From NCBI GenBank assembly GCA_900469445.1, contig UBXM01000046.1, positions 39,122 to 103,121 of the forward strand: DNA of 64,000 nt, read 5' to 3'. The stretch is from Hyphomicrobiales bacterium (GTDB taxonomy: Bacteria; Pseudomonadota; Alphaproteobacteria; Rhizobiales; Rhizobiaceae). The notes under the pieces were generated by a model that was given only the letters and a program-made list of their open reading frames with translations, was not told the DNA's origin and made no database searches. A program made the position numbers and the translations under genes. This document shows, in pieces, positions 1 through 9,073 of the stretch. Within the stretch, counting starts at the first letter, position 1, and each line of letters opens with the position of its first letter.

Positions 1-1037
1 AGATCGGCGAGGAGCCGGATGTTTTCGGCAAGCCCGAAAGCCGGCGGCAGGAAGAGTACGACCTCGTCTGCGGCCGCGAGGCCCGGATCGTTGAACACCG
101 CTTCGATGACCTGATCCGGCGTTCCCTGGAATACCGGTGAAATCTGCGCGCCTTCCGGCTGGCGCGGAGGCGCCAGCGCGCCCTTGGGACGCGACGCGGC
201 GATGCCTTTGGTGCGACGTTCGAGGTCATAGGCCGCATATTTATCGCGCAGTTCCGCCGTTGTGCCGACAAGAATAGATGCGGCGACAGCGACCGGCGGC
301 GGCTCTGTCCCCCAAATCCTGGTCCAGTTGCTGCGATAGGCATCGATGATGCGGGCCTGATAAGCGCCGAAGGTTTCGCCTTCATCATGACCGTGCAACA
401 CCGTGCCGCTGATGAGACCGATGCCCAGCTCGGCGGCCTGCACGGCGGAGTGCAGGCTGGCCGAACCTTGGCGTATTCTCGATCGCAATGTCGGGCTGTG
501 CGGCGTGACCCGCAGTTCAGCTCCTTGCGGAGCACCCTGGCCGGGCTCGGTTACGGTGTGGAGAACCTCGCCGGAAATCGCCGAGAGAAATCGCGCCTGA
601 CGACGCTTTGCCTCTGTTCGGGCATCCGTATCGACAGCGCCGAATACGGCGTCGAAGGCTGCATTGGCGCCGGTCGAGATGGCCAGTTCCAGTCGCCCGT
701 CGATCAGGAGATCGGTCGTGCCTGCCGCCTCGGCGAGCAGGATCGGGTCCTGATAGCGCATCGGTATGACCGCCGAGCCGAGCGTGATGCGGCTCGTTTG
801 CTGGCCGACTGCGGCGAAGAATGGAAGCGGCGAGGAGAGGTAGTGGTCGAAGTGCCGCTGATAGGCCCAGCCCGACTGGTAGCCCAGGCGCTCTGCCTGT
901 TTGAATAGTTCGATACCGTCGCGCAGGCCCTGTGCCGGTCCGGTGTCGTCATTGAACGAAACCCGGGTGTTGAAGCCCAGTCGCTGTTTCGGGCGGAATG
1001 ATGCGGGCAGGGCGCCGGAGGAGAGAGCGATGGTCAT
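1..1037 (-). CDS. LLM-class flavin-dependent monooxygenase, C-terminus cut by window edge
   Basis: Luciferase-like (bacterial luciferase/SsuD superfamily) monooxygenase, expected to use FMNH2 and O2 supplied by a separate flavin reductase. About 345 codons are open to the left edge with no stop, so only the extreme C-terminus is missing. Typical family blocks are seen: an N-terminal strand with LGFNTRVSF, AERLGYQSGWAYQRHF, a TSRITLGSAVIPMRYQDP barrel segment and a DGRLELAISTGAN segment. The start ATG overlaps the stop of the upstream double ATPase gene by four bases (ATGA), which makes it the last seen member of the dipeptide-type importer operon. The likely substrate is whatever that importer brings in, perhaps an organosulfur compound; this is inference. 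Confidence 0.85.
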   Translation of the reverse strand, partial: MTIALSSGALPASFRPKQRLGFNTRVSFNDDTGPAQGLRDGIELFKQAERLGYQSGWAYQRHFDHYLSSPLPFFAAVGQQTSRITLGSAVIPMRYQDPILLAEAAGTTDLLIDGRLELAISTGANAAFDAVFGAVDTDARTEAKRRQARFLSAISGEVLHTVTEPGQGAPQGAELRVTPHSPTLRSRIRQGSASLHSAVQAAELGIGLISGTVLHGHDEGETFGAYQARIIDAYRSNWTRIWGTEPPPVAVAASILVGTTAELRDKYAAYDLERRTKGIAASRPKGALAPPRQPEGAQISPVFQGTPDQVIEAVFNDPGLAAADEVVLFLPPAFGLAENIRLLAD

Positions 1038-2758
1038 GCGATCTGCTCCTGTCTTGAAAGGCGTCGCTGTTTCGGCTGAACCAGCGGCCGCGTTGCGGAG
1101 ATACCTGACGGGATCGATTCCAGCAGAGAGGCGGTGTAGGCGTGCTGCGGATTCTCGAAGATATCCGCCACACTTCCCTGCTCAACGACGCTGCCCCGCC
1201 TCATCACGGAAACAGTGTGCGCAAGCTGGCGCACCAGTGCCAAGTCATGGGACACGAAGATGTAAGTGAGGCCGAGCCTTGCCTGCAGCGTCAGCAGAAC
1301 CTCGACGATATCTGCCTGAACGCTGACATCGAGGGCGGATGTCGGTTCGTCGAGCACGACCACATCCGGTTTCAGCACCAGTGAGCGGGCAATCGCCACG
1401 CGCTGCCGCTGGCCGCCCGAAAGGGCTCCCGGCTTGCGGATCAAAAGTTGTTCGCCGAGACCGACATTGGCCAGCGCCTCGCGCACCTGCTCGGACCTTT
1501 CCGTAGGGGTTCCGATCCTGAAGCGGTCGAGTGGTTCGCGCACCAGACTTTCGACAGTCCACGTCGGATCCAGCGAGGTGAACGGGTTCTGGTAGACCAG
1601 CTGAAGGTGTCGCCAGATCGAGCGCAGGGATTGCTGCGAGCGCCCGGAAACCCGTTCACCGGCAACCGAGATCTGACCGCTGTCCGGCTCGTCCAGGCCC
1701 AACAGAAGCCGGATCGTCGTGGTCTTGCCTGAGCCGGATTCTCCGACCAGTGCATGAGTGGTGCCGGCGGGAACCGTGAAGGAGACGTCGTCGACGGCCG
1801 TCAGGACCTTGCCATCGACCGCGAAAGTCTTGGTGACGGCGCTGACTTCGATCTTGGGGGCTTGCCCGCTTTCATGCTGGCGTAGGCGCGGATCGCGCAG
1901 CTTCGCATAACGATCGGGATTGAGGGCCGGGACATCCGCATGCAGTTTGCGTGCATAGGCGGAAGCCGGCGATGAGAAGACGGCGGATGTCGGTCCGGCC
2001 TCCTGCACGGAACCGTTCTTCAAAACAACCAGACCATCGGTTCGCTCGGCAGCGATGGCGAGATCATGGGTGATGAGAAGCAGGCTGATATCCAGATTCT
2101 GCTGCAGGCGGGACAAGAGATCGAGAATGCGCTTCTGGATCGTGACATCAAGCGCAGATGTCGGCTCGTCCGCAACGAGAAGTGCCGGGCGCGGCAGGAC
2201 GGCGAGGCCGATCAGCACACGCTGCAGCATGCCGCCGGATAGCTGGTGAGGATAGGAATCGAAGACACGCTGCGGATTGTCGAGACCGACCTGCGCAAAG
2301 GTTTCGAGAATGAGAGCCTTGCGGACCGCTGCATTCGGTTCGTCCGTCAGTGCTGCTGCTTCCATTGCTTGTGCGCCGATTGTGCGGACCGGATTGAGCG
2401 CATTGCCGGGATCCTGAGGAACGAAGCCGATCTGCCGCCCGCGCAAGGGTCGGAAACGGCGCTCGGGCAGGGCCAGGAGATTCTGGCCCTCGAACTGAAC
2501 GGTGCCGGAAGCGGCCGCACCGTTCGGAAGCAGCCTCAGCACCGCGCGGGCAATGGTCGATTTTCCCGAACCGGACTCGCCGATCAGGGCGATACTTTTG
2601 CCACGGCCGAGTTCGAACCCGACATCGTGAACGACGTCCTGCCTTCCATAAGACACCGACAAGCCGTCGACGCGAAGAAGGGGAGTGGCGGGTTGCGGCG
2701 CGGGGGCGACCGTGATTGCGCGAATGAGAGCGGCGCTCAGTCTGTCTTGCGAAGCCAT
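1034..2758 (-). CDS. Fused double ATP-binding subunit of a dipeptide/nickel-type ABC importer
   Basis: A 574-residue protein with two complete OppD/OppF-like nucleotide-binding domains in tandem. Each half has a Walker A GESGSGK motif, an ABC signature (LSGGMLQRV in the first, LSGGQRQRVAIARSL in the second) and a Walker B/DEPTSALD segment. Such DppD-DppF fusions energise peptide/opine/glutathione-type importers. I chose the start MASQDRLS at 2758, which gives a 22-base overlap with the upstream permease; an open frame continues to 2830 but would run deep into that permease. The gene is translationally coupled to the flavin monooxygenase downstream. Confidence 0.92.
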   Translation of the reverse strand: MASQDRLSAALIRAITVAPAPQPATPLLRVDGLSVSYGRQDVVHDVGFELGRGKSIALIGESGSGKSTIARAVLRLLPNGAAASGTVQFEGQNLLALPERRFRPLRGRQIGFVPQDPGNALNPVRTIGAQAMEAAALTDEPNAAVRKALILETFAQVGLDNPQRVFDSYPHQLSGGMLQRVLIGLAVLPRPALLVADEPTSALDVTIQKRILDLLSRLQQNLDISLLLITHDLAIAAERTDGLVVLKNGSVQEAGPTSAVFSSPASAYARKLHADVPALNPDRYAKLRDPRLRQHESGQAPKIEVSAVTKTFAVDGKVLTAVDDVSFTVPAGTTHALVGESGSGKTTTIRLLLGLDEPDSGQISVAGERVSGRSQQSLRSIWRHLQLVYQNPFTSLDPTWTVESLVREPLDRFRIGTPTERSEQVREALANVGLGEQLLIRKPGALSGGQRQRVAIARSLVLKPDVVVLDEPTSALDVSVQADIVEVLLTLQARLGLTYIFVSHDLALVRQLAHTVSVMRRGSVVEQGSVADIFENPQHAYTASLLESIPSGISATRPLVQPKQRRLSRQEQIA

Positions 2759-3585
2759 CGGCTGATCCTGTTCACTGAGAGGACGGTTAAGATCGTGATG
2801 AAGGCGGGCGCATATACGAGCCACGGCCATTTGAGGTAGTCCTTGCCGATCGAGATCAGCAGTCCCCAGTCGGAGGCTGGCGGTGGGTCGCCGTAACCCA
2901 GGAAGGCTAGGCTGGCGATCACCAGGATGGATTCACCGAACTGCAGCACCGCAAGCGGCAGCACAGAGCGCGATGCATTCGGCAGGACATGGCGCCAGAG
3001 GATGTACCAGTGCGATCCGCCCGACAGGAACGATGCCTCAACAAATGTCGCCTGCCTGGTCTTGATGACTTCCGCCCGGGTGACGCGTGCGAAGATCGCC
3101 ACCGCCGATACGCCGGTGGCGATTGCGGCATTGATGGTCTCGAAACCGATTGCGGTGACGACGATGACGGCCAGCAGGAATTTCGGAATGGAAAGCAGGA
3201 CGTCGACCAGTCGAGCCAGAACGACATCCACCCAGCCGCCGAGAAAACCTGCCAACAGCCCGATCAGACCACCGGCCAGAACGCCGATCACCACAGCAAC
3301 GAGCGCGCTTGATACCGAAGAGGCAGTGCCATAGACGACGCGAGCGTAGAGGTCGCGCCCGAGGTGATCGGTGCCGAACCAATGCGCGGTACTCGGGCCA
3401 AGCAGTTTGTCGGCCGGAACGCCGACGACCGGACTGTAGGTCGTGAACAGTTGCGGTGCGACCGACCAGGCAATGATGGTTATGATGATCGCGAAGGAAA
3501 GCACCACGACCAGCGGCATCCGGAAGGATTCCGCCCAGCCGCCTTTTTGCGCGCCGAAAAGCGCAGAGTTGGAGAGGAATGTCAT
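2737..3585 (-). CDS. DppC-type ABC transporter permease
   Basis: Inner-membrane permease of 282 residues in the DppC/OppC family. It has an N-terminal transmembrane helix (VVLSFAIIITIIAWSV), a periplasmic stretch with the family GTDHLGRDLYARVVYG segment, then several helices and the EASFLSGGSHWYILWRHVLPNA region, which corresponds to the EAA loop contacting the ATPase. The start overlaps the upstream permease stop by four bases (3582-3585). It works with the DppB-like permease, the fused ATPase and the periplasmic binding protein of the same operon. Confidence 0.92.
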   Translation of the reverse strand: MTFLSNSALFGAQKGGWAESFRMPLVVVLSFAIIITIIAWSVAPQLFTTYSPVVGVPADKLLGPSTAHWFGTDHLGRDLYARVVYGTASSVSSALVAVVIGVLAGGLIGLLAGFLGGWVDVVLARLVDVLLSIPKFLLAVIVVTAIGFETINAAIATGVSAVAIFARVTRAEVIKTRQATFVEASFLSGGSHWYILWRHVLPNASRSVLPLAVLQFGESILVIASLAFLGYGDPPPASDWGLLISIGKDYLKWPWLVYAPAFITILTVLSVNRISRWLRKTD

Positions 3586-4592
3586 GGGGTCACTGCCTTG
3601 CTCGGTCCGATCGAGGTTTCGTCGGCCGTTGTCGGGCGACGTTTCTGACCACCGAGGATTTTTACGCGCGGGTCGAGGAGCGGATAGAGAAGGTCTGCGA
3701 TCAGGTTGACGAGGACAAAGACCACGGCCCCGAGCGACACGATCGCCTGCAGGACAGGAAGGTCCTGCGTGCTCACCGAGCGTTGCACGAGGCTGCCGAT
3801 ACCGGTTCGCCCGAAGACCGTTTCGGTGATCAGCGATCCGCCGAGAAGTTCACCGATCGTCAGCGCGATGACGGTGACGACTGGTAGGGAAGCCGGTTTC
3901 AGCAGGTGCCTTGCGAAAAGGCGTGCCTGGCCGAGGCCGCGGCTGCGGGCGACGGTGGCATATTCCTGCTCCGCCTCCTTATCGAGATTTGCGATGAGGA
4001 CTTCGGCGATCTGCGCGGAGATCGGGATGCCGAGCGCGATGGCCGCAAACAGCGTGGCCCAGAAACTGTCGGGATTGATGACCCGGAACAATCCAAGCTG
4101 GAAGCCGAACAGATGGATCAGGACCAGGCCGATGACAAAATTCGGCACGGACAGGAACAGCGAGGGAAACCCGCGTAGCAGACCCTGGCCATATCTCTTG
4201 GGAACGAAACGGGTTCCATAGGCGACGAGCATTGCCAGGATCATCGCGACGGCAAGGCCTACTGAGGCCAGGATGAGCGTCGAGGGCAGAACCTCGGCAA
4301 TCAGCGTCGATACGGGCCTGTTGGATCGCATCGACATGCCGAGATCGCCGACGAGAAAGCCGGAAAGCGAGTGCCAGAGCTGGACGATGATTGGTTTGTC
4401 CAGCCCCTGTGCGGCGATAATCTCGGCGATCTCCTCCTCACTGAAGCCGTTCTGCGGATTGCGCAGAACGCTTGTGATCGGGTCGCCAGGCAGGATGCTG
4501 ACAACCACGAAGGTAAACACATAGGCCAGCAGGATGACGACGACCGCCTGGCCGAGCCGCTTGGCGGCGTAGGTTAGGTAGGCATTGTTCAT
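3582..4592 (-). CDS. DppB-type ABC transporter permease
   Basis: Inner-membrane permease of 336 residues in the DppB/OppB family. The N-terminal helix (VVVILLAYVFTFVVVSIL) is followed by the diagnostic PGDPITSVLRNP segment, later membrane helices and an EYATVARSRGLGQARLFARHLLKPA EAA-type loop. The start is taken at MNNAYLTYAAKRLG (4592); a start five codons earlier is also open. It lies 35 bases downstream of the substrate-binding protein gene and overlaps the next permease by four bases, so it is part of the same operon. Confidence 0.92.
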   Translation of the reverse strand: MNNAYLTYAAKRLGQAVVVILLAYVFTFVVVSILPGDPITSVLRNPQNGFSEEEIAEIIAAQGLDKPIIVQLWHSLSGFLVGDLGMSMRSNRPVSTLIAEVLPSTLILASVGLAVAMILAMLVAYGTRFVPKRYGQGLLRGFPSLFLSVPNFVIGLVLIHLFGFQLGLFRVINPDSFWATLFAAIALGIPISAQIAEVLIANLDKEAEQEYATVARSRGLGQARLFARHLLKPASLPVVTVIALTIGELLGGSLITETVFGRTGIGSLVQRSVSTQDLPVLQAIVSLGAVVFVLVNLIADLLYPLLDPRVKILGGQKRRPTTADETSIGPSKAVTP

Positions 4593-4627
4593 GCCGGAGC
4601 CTCGCATTGTTCAGGTTGTGTCAGGTG

Positions 4628-6280
4628 TCAATCGGCGATGAAGGCCGTGTAATAGCTGGCATAGGCAACGCCGTTGTAGACTTCGCCTTTCAGCGTCGGT
4701 GATTGCACATAGATGCGTTGGACGATCTGCGTGCGCGGGATGAAATACCCCTGGTCCAGAACATATTGCTGCAGGTCGTTCAGCAGCGGGCTGCGCTCAT
4801 CGAACGTGCCTGCGCCCGCTATTTTATCGCGCAGATCGTTAAGCTTGCTATCGCGGTCATCGAGTGCGAACCAGTTCTCGCCATTATTGGCATTGGTGAG
4901 AATGCCGGCAACCGTTCCGGCGTCGATGAAGCTGCGGGTGACTTCGTAAGTCGGGATGGCAGGGCCGCCATATTTGACCTTCTCGCCGTAGGTCACCACG
5001 TCATAGGCCCGGATGCTGACCTTCCAGCCAAGCTTGCCGAGTTGCTGAGCGATAAGCTCGTCGACCGATTTGGAAGTGGCGAGATAGGGGTTGGAGTGAA
5101 GCGTCAGCGTCAGAGGTTTTCCGTCCTTGGCGCGAACACCATCGGCACCCTTCACCCAACCGGCTTCCTCAAGAAGCTTTTCCGCCTTGTCGGGGTCATA
5201 CGCCAACAGCGCGCTTTGGTCGGTCGCGCCGGGCACGTTGCTCTGGATGAAGGAGGTCGGCAGTTTCCAGTCGGGCGTATAGACAGTGTCGATGATTTCC
5301 TGCCGGTTGATGCCTGCCTGCAGAGCCTGACGAACCTTCACGTCGTCATAGGGCGCAATCTTGGTATTGACGGCCCAACCATTGACGAAGCCGAGATAAC
5401 GCGGCGTTGCGATCGTGTAACCTTCTTCCTTGAGCGACTTCAGCTCCTGGGGCGAGGCGTTGTAGGCGACATCGGCCTGACCGGACTGGACCGAGGCGAC
5501 GCGCAGCGATGGTTCGGACACCAGCTTGTAGGTGATGCTGTCGAGGAAGGCCGGGCCTGTGTGGCCGACCGCTGCCGGACCCCAATTGTAGTCCTTGCGC
5601 TTGACCAGCGTGACGTGGTCACCTTCCTTCCAGCTCTCGACCACATAGGGACCGCTGCCGGCGGTCTTGCTCAGATCCGCCTGCTCGGAAGCCGGCTGTG
5701 CGATGCTCTTCGGCGAAATCAGGATCGAGCCGTGATAGCCCAATGTCGGGATGAAGCCGAGCGTCGGTTTCTTGAAGAAGACCTTTACCGTTGCAGCATC
5801 GACGGCCTCGGCGCGGTCATAGGTCTTGGGGAAGAGACCGATCGGGTTGATGCCCTCGTTCTTGCGGCCGGCATACCAGATGTCGAGATTGGCAACCACG
5901 GCTGCAGCATCGAGCGGCTCGCCATCGGAGAAGGTCACGCCGTTCTTGAGATGGAGCGTGAATTCCGTTGCGTTGTCGTTTTGCTCGAAGCGCTCGACCA
6001 GCCAGGGGCTGACCTTGCCTTCGGCATCGACATAGAGAAGCTTGTCGGTGACATGGCCCCATATATGGCCCTGGAAGCTGGAGATCGCGCTGTTGTTCGG
6101 GATCCAGGTGTCGCCAAGCGAATCTATCAGGAAGGTGATATCACCACCATCGCGCGGGCTGTCTGCTGCCAGAGCAGGGTTAAAGCCCGGGGTGTTGGCG
6201 ACGACCAGCGCCGTGGCGACTGCGGCGCTGAGGAGAAGGCGACGCCGAGAAAGGGCGAAGAGAGAGGATCGCTTGGTCAT
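4628..6280 (-). CDS. Periplasmic substrate-binding protein of dipeptide-type ABC importer (SBP family 5)
   Basis: A 550-residue extracellular solute-binding protein of family 5 (DppA/OppA-like). The start at 6280 gives a signal peptide with a twin-arginine-like RRRLLLSAAVATALVVA core and an ALA cleavage site. Family features include the FTLHLKNGVTFSDGEPLDAAAVVANL segment and GSGPYVVESWKEGDHVTLVKRKDYNWGP (split family signature). It is the first gene of an operon SBP-permease-permease-ATPase-flavin monooxygenase. The linked monooxygenase suggests the ligand is oxidised in the cytoplasm. A long leader upstream contains a possible leader peptide and a palindrome shared with the FecBCD-type operon. 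Confidence 0.92.
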   Translation of the reverse strand: MTKRSSLFALSRRRLLLSAAVATALVVANTPGFNPALAADSPRDGGDITFLIDSLGDTWIPNNSAISSFQGHIWGHVTDKLLYVDAEGKVSPWLVERFEQNDNATEFTLHLKNGVTFSDGEPLDAAAVVANLDIWYAGRKNEGINPIGLFPKTYDRAEAVDAATVKVFFKKPTLGFIPTLGYHGSILISPKSIAQPASEQADLSKTAGSGPYVVESWKEGDHVTLVKRKDYNWGPAAVGHTGPAFLDSITYKLVSEPSLRVASVQSGQADVAYNASPQELKSLKEEGYTIATPRYLGFVNGWAVNTKIAPYDDVKVRQALQAGINRQEIIDTVYTPDWKLPTSFIQSNVPGATDQSALLAYDPDKAEKLLEEAGWVKGADGVRAKDGKPLTLTLHSNPYLATSKSVDELIAQQLGKLGWKVSIRAYDVVTYGEKVKYGGPAIPTYEVTRSFIDAGTVAGILTNANNGENWFALDDRDSKLNDLRDKIAGAGTFDERSPLLNDLQQYVLDQGYFIPRTQIVQRIYVQSPTLKGEVYNGVAYASYYTAFIAD

Positions 6281-6440
6281 TGAGGTTTTGTCCTGATGTT
6301 TGGGGTCTGGCTTGTGTCTGCTTCGACCGGCAAGGTTCGCCGTGCAGCGCACGCACGAAACCGCTCCCGCTGCAGCGCTATGCCAAGCGGTCAATTACCT
6401 GTCTGATACTGGTGATGGGTGAGTTGCGGCGCTGCCGCGA

Positions 6441-6503
6441 TCAGACGGCCTTCGAGGGCAATCTCGAGCGAGGAGCGCGATCGGCGGTACATTTCTCAAT
6501 CAT
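6441..6503 (-). CDS. Candidate 20-residue leader peptide (uORF)
   Basis: A minus-strand ATG is preceded at seven bases by AGGA and opens a 20-codon frame (starting MIEKCTADRA, ending with TGA) that contains one cysteine. It sits about 160 bases upstream of the substrate-binding protein start and downstream of the shared palindrome. Position, ribosome-binding site and short length are what one expects of a regulatory leader peptide. There is no direct proof that it is translated. It could be a chance frame. Confidence 0.35.
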   Translation of the reverse strand: MIEKCTADRAPRSRLPSKAV

Positions 6504-6569
6504 GACGCGGTCCTTTTGGTTTTTTGACAAGAGGATGATGATGCGTAGCCTAGCAGGGCGGGCAGGATG

Positions 6570-6587
6570 AGAAAGACTGGTTATTCT
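6570..6587 (-). promoter_or_regulatory. Candidate operator, imperfect copy of shared palindrome
   Basis: Plus-strand AGAAAGACTGGTTATTCT is an inverted repeat with some mismatches. It matches the perfect palindrome at 18246-18263 in its first 12 bases, and similarity continues downstream (TTCTAnnGAnTTTATnG in both). It lies about 290 bases upstream of the SBP start and just upstream of the candidate leader peptide. A TetR-type regulator encoded between the two operons is the obvious candidate to bind it. Confidence 0.45.
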
Positions 6588-6737
6588 TTTTCTATGGAAT
6601 TTATGGATTATTTTGGCGCGGTTTCGGAGCGCAATGGGATCAGCTTTTTCCAGGCGTGATCATGGGTGGAGATAAGGATTGCCGAGTGTATCAAGGCACG
6701 CTCGACTTTCATGTCGGGCATTGCCAAGGCCCTTATT

Positions 6738-9026
6738 TCACTCAAACACCATCGCCTCCAAAATCCGCACTGGCGGCAGTTCACCGGTAAACCGCTCCAC
6801 CTCGACTGTGGTGATCTGGCCCGTGCAGCCCTGGGCGAGCTTCGAGGTGCCGATGTCGCGGGTGAGGATGTTGGGATTGCCGTGGATGCACATGGCGGTG
6901 TCGTCAGCGCGGTCCTGCGGCTCGAACCAGGCGCCGGTTGCCAGTTGCATGACGCCTTCTTTGATATCTTCGCTCAGCACTGCTGCGGCAAGGCAGCTGC
7001 CGCGGCTGTTGAACAACCGGACGATATCGCCATCAGATATGCCGCGTAGTCGTGCGTCGGCGGGATTGATCCGGACCGGCTCGCGGTCTCTGATCTTTGT
7101 CGAGCGGCTGAAATCACCATAATCGAGCTGGCTGTGCAGACGCTGGTGCGGCTGGTTGCAGACCAGATGCAGCGGGAGGCTTGCCTCAATGGTTTCAGCT
7201 CTTGCAGGATACCATTTCGGATGGCCGCGGCAGTCGTCGTAACCGAAATCCGCGATCGCCTGCGAAAATATCTCGATCTTGCCGGAAGGCGTCTGAAGCG
7301 GAGAGGTTGAAGGATCCTGCCTGAAGGCGTGAGCAGGGCCGCCCTTGTCGGATTTCACGGGCAGGCGCAACTCGCCGCGTTCCCAGAAGGTTTCGAAGTC
7401 CGGCGCGTCATGGCCACCGGCTGCAAGTGCCGTGCGCGTGGTTTCGAACAGAAAGGCCAGCCATTCACGGCTGGTTCGGTTCTCGGTGAAGGCATCGAAC
7501 TTGCCGAGACGCTGGGCTATCCCGGAAAATATATCGTAATCATCGCGTGCCTCACCGACCGGCTCGATCAGCCTCTTCATGGCGATCATCAGGTCGTCGC
7601 GGTCTGCGGCACCGATATCGTCACGTTCCAACGTGGTCGTTGCCGGCAGCACTATGTCGGCGTGGCGGGCGGTCGATGTCCATGCCGTTTCATGAACGAT
7701 GATCGTTTCCGGTCGCCGGAATGCCGCACGCAGCCTGTTGAGATCCTGATGGTGATGAAACGGATTGCCGCCGGCCCAATAGACGAGGCGGATATCCGGA
7801 TATTTCAGCGAGTGGCCATTGTAATCGAATGCGTCGCCCGGATTAAGAAGCATGTCCGCGACGCGTGCCACGGGAATATAGTCTGCCACGGGGTTCTTGA
7901 ACTGACCGAGGGTCGGCAGTGGAACGGCCAGCTGGCTCTTGCCGATATTGCCAAGAGCACCGAGCGAATAGGAGTAACCACTGCCATCGAGCCCGATCTG
8001 GCCGAGCATGGCGGCAAGCACGATGCCCATCCAGACGGGTTGTTCACCGTAATCGGCGCGTTGCAGCGAGTGGCTGACCGTGATCAGCGTCCTTGCGCGG
8101 GCTGCGGATCGCGCAAGGTTTCGAATGACATCTGCATCGATCCCGCAGATCGCGGCGGCCCATTCGGCATTCTTCGGCTGCCCGTCATCGCGACCGAGAA
8201 GATAAGTCTCGAAGCGATCGTAACCGACCGTGTAGCTTTCGAGGAAAGCGCGGTCGTGAAGTGTTTCGCTGACAAGTACATTGGCGATGCCGAGCATTAG
8301 CGCGACGTCGGTGCCGGGTGTGATCGGCAGCCATTCCGCAGCCAGATCGCCGGAGAAATCATCCTTCAACGGGCTGATCGAGATGAAGCGCGCGCCGCGT
8401 GCCTTCGCTCCGGCAAGCTTCTGGCGCACGACATGTTTGCTGATGCCGCCACCATGCACGTCTGCATTCTTGATCGCCATGCCGCCGAAGGCGAGGATCA
8501 GCCCGGTGCTTCGCTCGATCGCGTCCCATGTCACGCTCTTGCGGTCGAATGTGTCATACGGCCCCAGAATGTGCGGAATGATGACCGATGCCGCACCCGA
8601 ACTGTAGGTGTTGACCGAGCGGACATAGCCGCCCAGCACGTTCAGAAAACGATGAACCTGGCTCTGTGCGTGATGAAAACGCCCGGCGCTGGACCAGCCA
8701 TAGGAGCCACCGAAAATGGCTGTCGGACCGAAATCGCCATGGATGCGGGCAAGCTCCTTTGCCACATGATCCAAGGCTTCCGACCAGCTTACTTCCACAT
8801 AGTCGTCGATGCCGCGCTGCCCGGCAAGCTTCGACTTGCCCTCCAGCCAGCCGCGGCGGATCGCCGGTCGGCGGATACGTGCCGGGCTATGGGCTACGGC
8901 CGGAATGTTGCCGAGCAACGGTGAGGGATCGGGATCGCCGGGATGCGGCAGGATTTCGAGCTTGCCATCCTCGTACCGGCCCGAAAAGGCACCCCAGTGA
9001 GAACTGTGCGGTTTGAAGGCATTCAT
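6738..9026 (-). CDS. bisC: BisC/TorA-type molybdopterin oxidoreductase (biotin/methionine sulfoxide reductase-like)
   Basis: A 762-residue molybdopterin guanine dinucleotide enzyme of the DMSO reductase family. It has no N-terminal [4Fe-4S] cysteines and no signal peptide, as in cytoplasmic BisC. The GGSYGWSSAGRFHH segment (residues 106-119) carries the serine expected to ligate molybdenum; later blocks include YWAGGNPFHHHQDLNRL and HETAWTSTARHADIVLPATT, and a C-terminal molydop-binding domain. BisC-type enzymes reduce biotin sulfoxide or methionine sulfoxide. It lies 47 bases after the D-2-hydroxyacid dehydrogenase gene and may be the last gene of the FecBCD-type operon. The exact S- or N-oxide substrate cannot be read from sequence. 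Confidence 0.88.
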   Translation of the reverse strand: MNAFKPHSSHWGAFSGRYEDGKLEILPHPGDPDPSPLLGNIPAVAHSPARIRRPAIRRGWLEGKSKLAGQRGIDDYVEVSWSEALDHVAKELARIHGDFGPTAIFGGSYGWSSAGRFHHAQSQVHRFLNVLGGYVRSVNTYSSGAASVIIPHILGPYDTFDRKSVTWDAIERSTGLILAFGGMAIKNADVHGGGISKHVVRQKLAGAKARGARFISISPLKDDFSGDLAAEWLPITPGTDVALMLGIANVLVSETLHDRAFLESYTVGYDRFETYLLGRDDGQPKNAEWAAAICGIDADVIRNLARSAARARTLITVSHSLQRADYGEQPVWMGIVLAAMLGQIGLDGSGYSYSLGALGNIGKSQLAVPLPTLGQFKNPVADYIPVARVADMLLNPGDAFDYNGHSLKYPDIRLVYWAGGNPFHHHQDLNRLRAAFRRPETIIVHETAWTSTARHADIVLPATTTLERDDIGAADRDDLMIAMKRLIEPVGEARDDYDIFSGIAQRLGKFDAFTENRTSREWLAFLFETTRTALAAGGHDAPDFETFWERGELRLPVKSDKGGPAHAFRQDPSTSPLQTPSGKIEIFSQAIADFGYDDCRGHPKWYPARAETIEASLPLHLVCNQPHQRLHSQLDYGDFSRSTKIRDREPVRINPADARLRGISDGDIVRLFNSRGSCLAAAVLSEDIKEGVMQLATGAWFEPQDRADDTAMCIHGNPNILTRDIGTSKLAQGCTGQITTVEVERFTGELPPVRILEAMVFE

Positions 9027-9073
9027 GGCGGCGTCCTTGACGATCAGTGCATGTTATAAAAAGCCAGATCAGC

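Larger units (their letters stand above)
6281..6737. other. Intergenic leader region of the dipeptide-type importer operon
   Basis: 457 bases separate the binding-protein gene from the BisC-type gene, both on the minus strand. The region holds a 20-codon candidate leader peptide, GC-rich potential hairpins (for example GCGGC/GCCGC at about 6428-6440) and, further upstream, an inverted repeat shared with the other transporter operon. No other gene is supported here. Confidence 0.6.

Noticed and set aside
4703..6283. 526-codon plus-strand open frame opposite the dipeptide-type binding protein
   Set aside because: It is antisense to a gene with clear SBP family blocks, lacks a ribosome-binding site and has no recognisable domain. 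Long antisense frames are common in GC-rich DNA.
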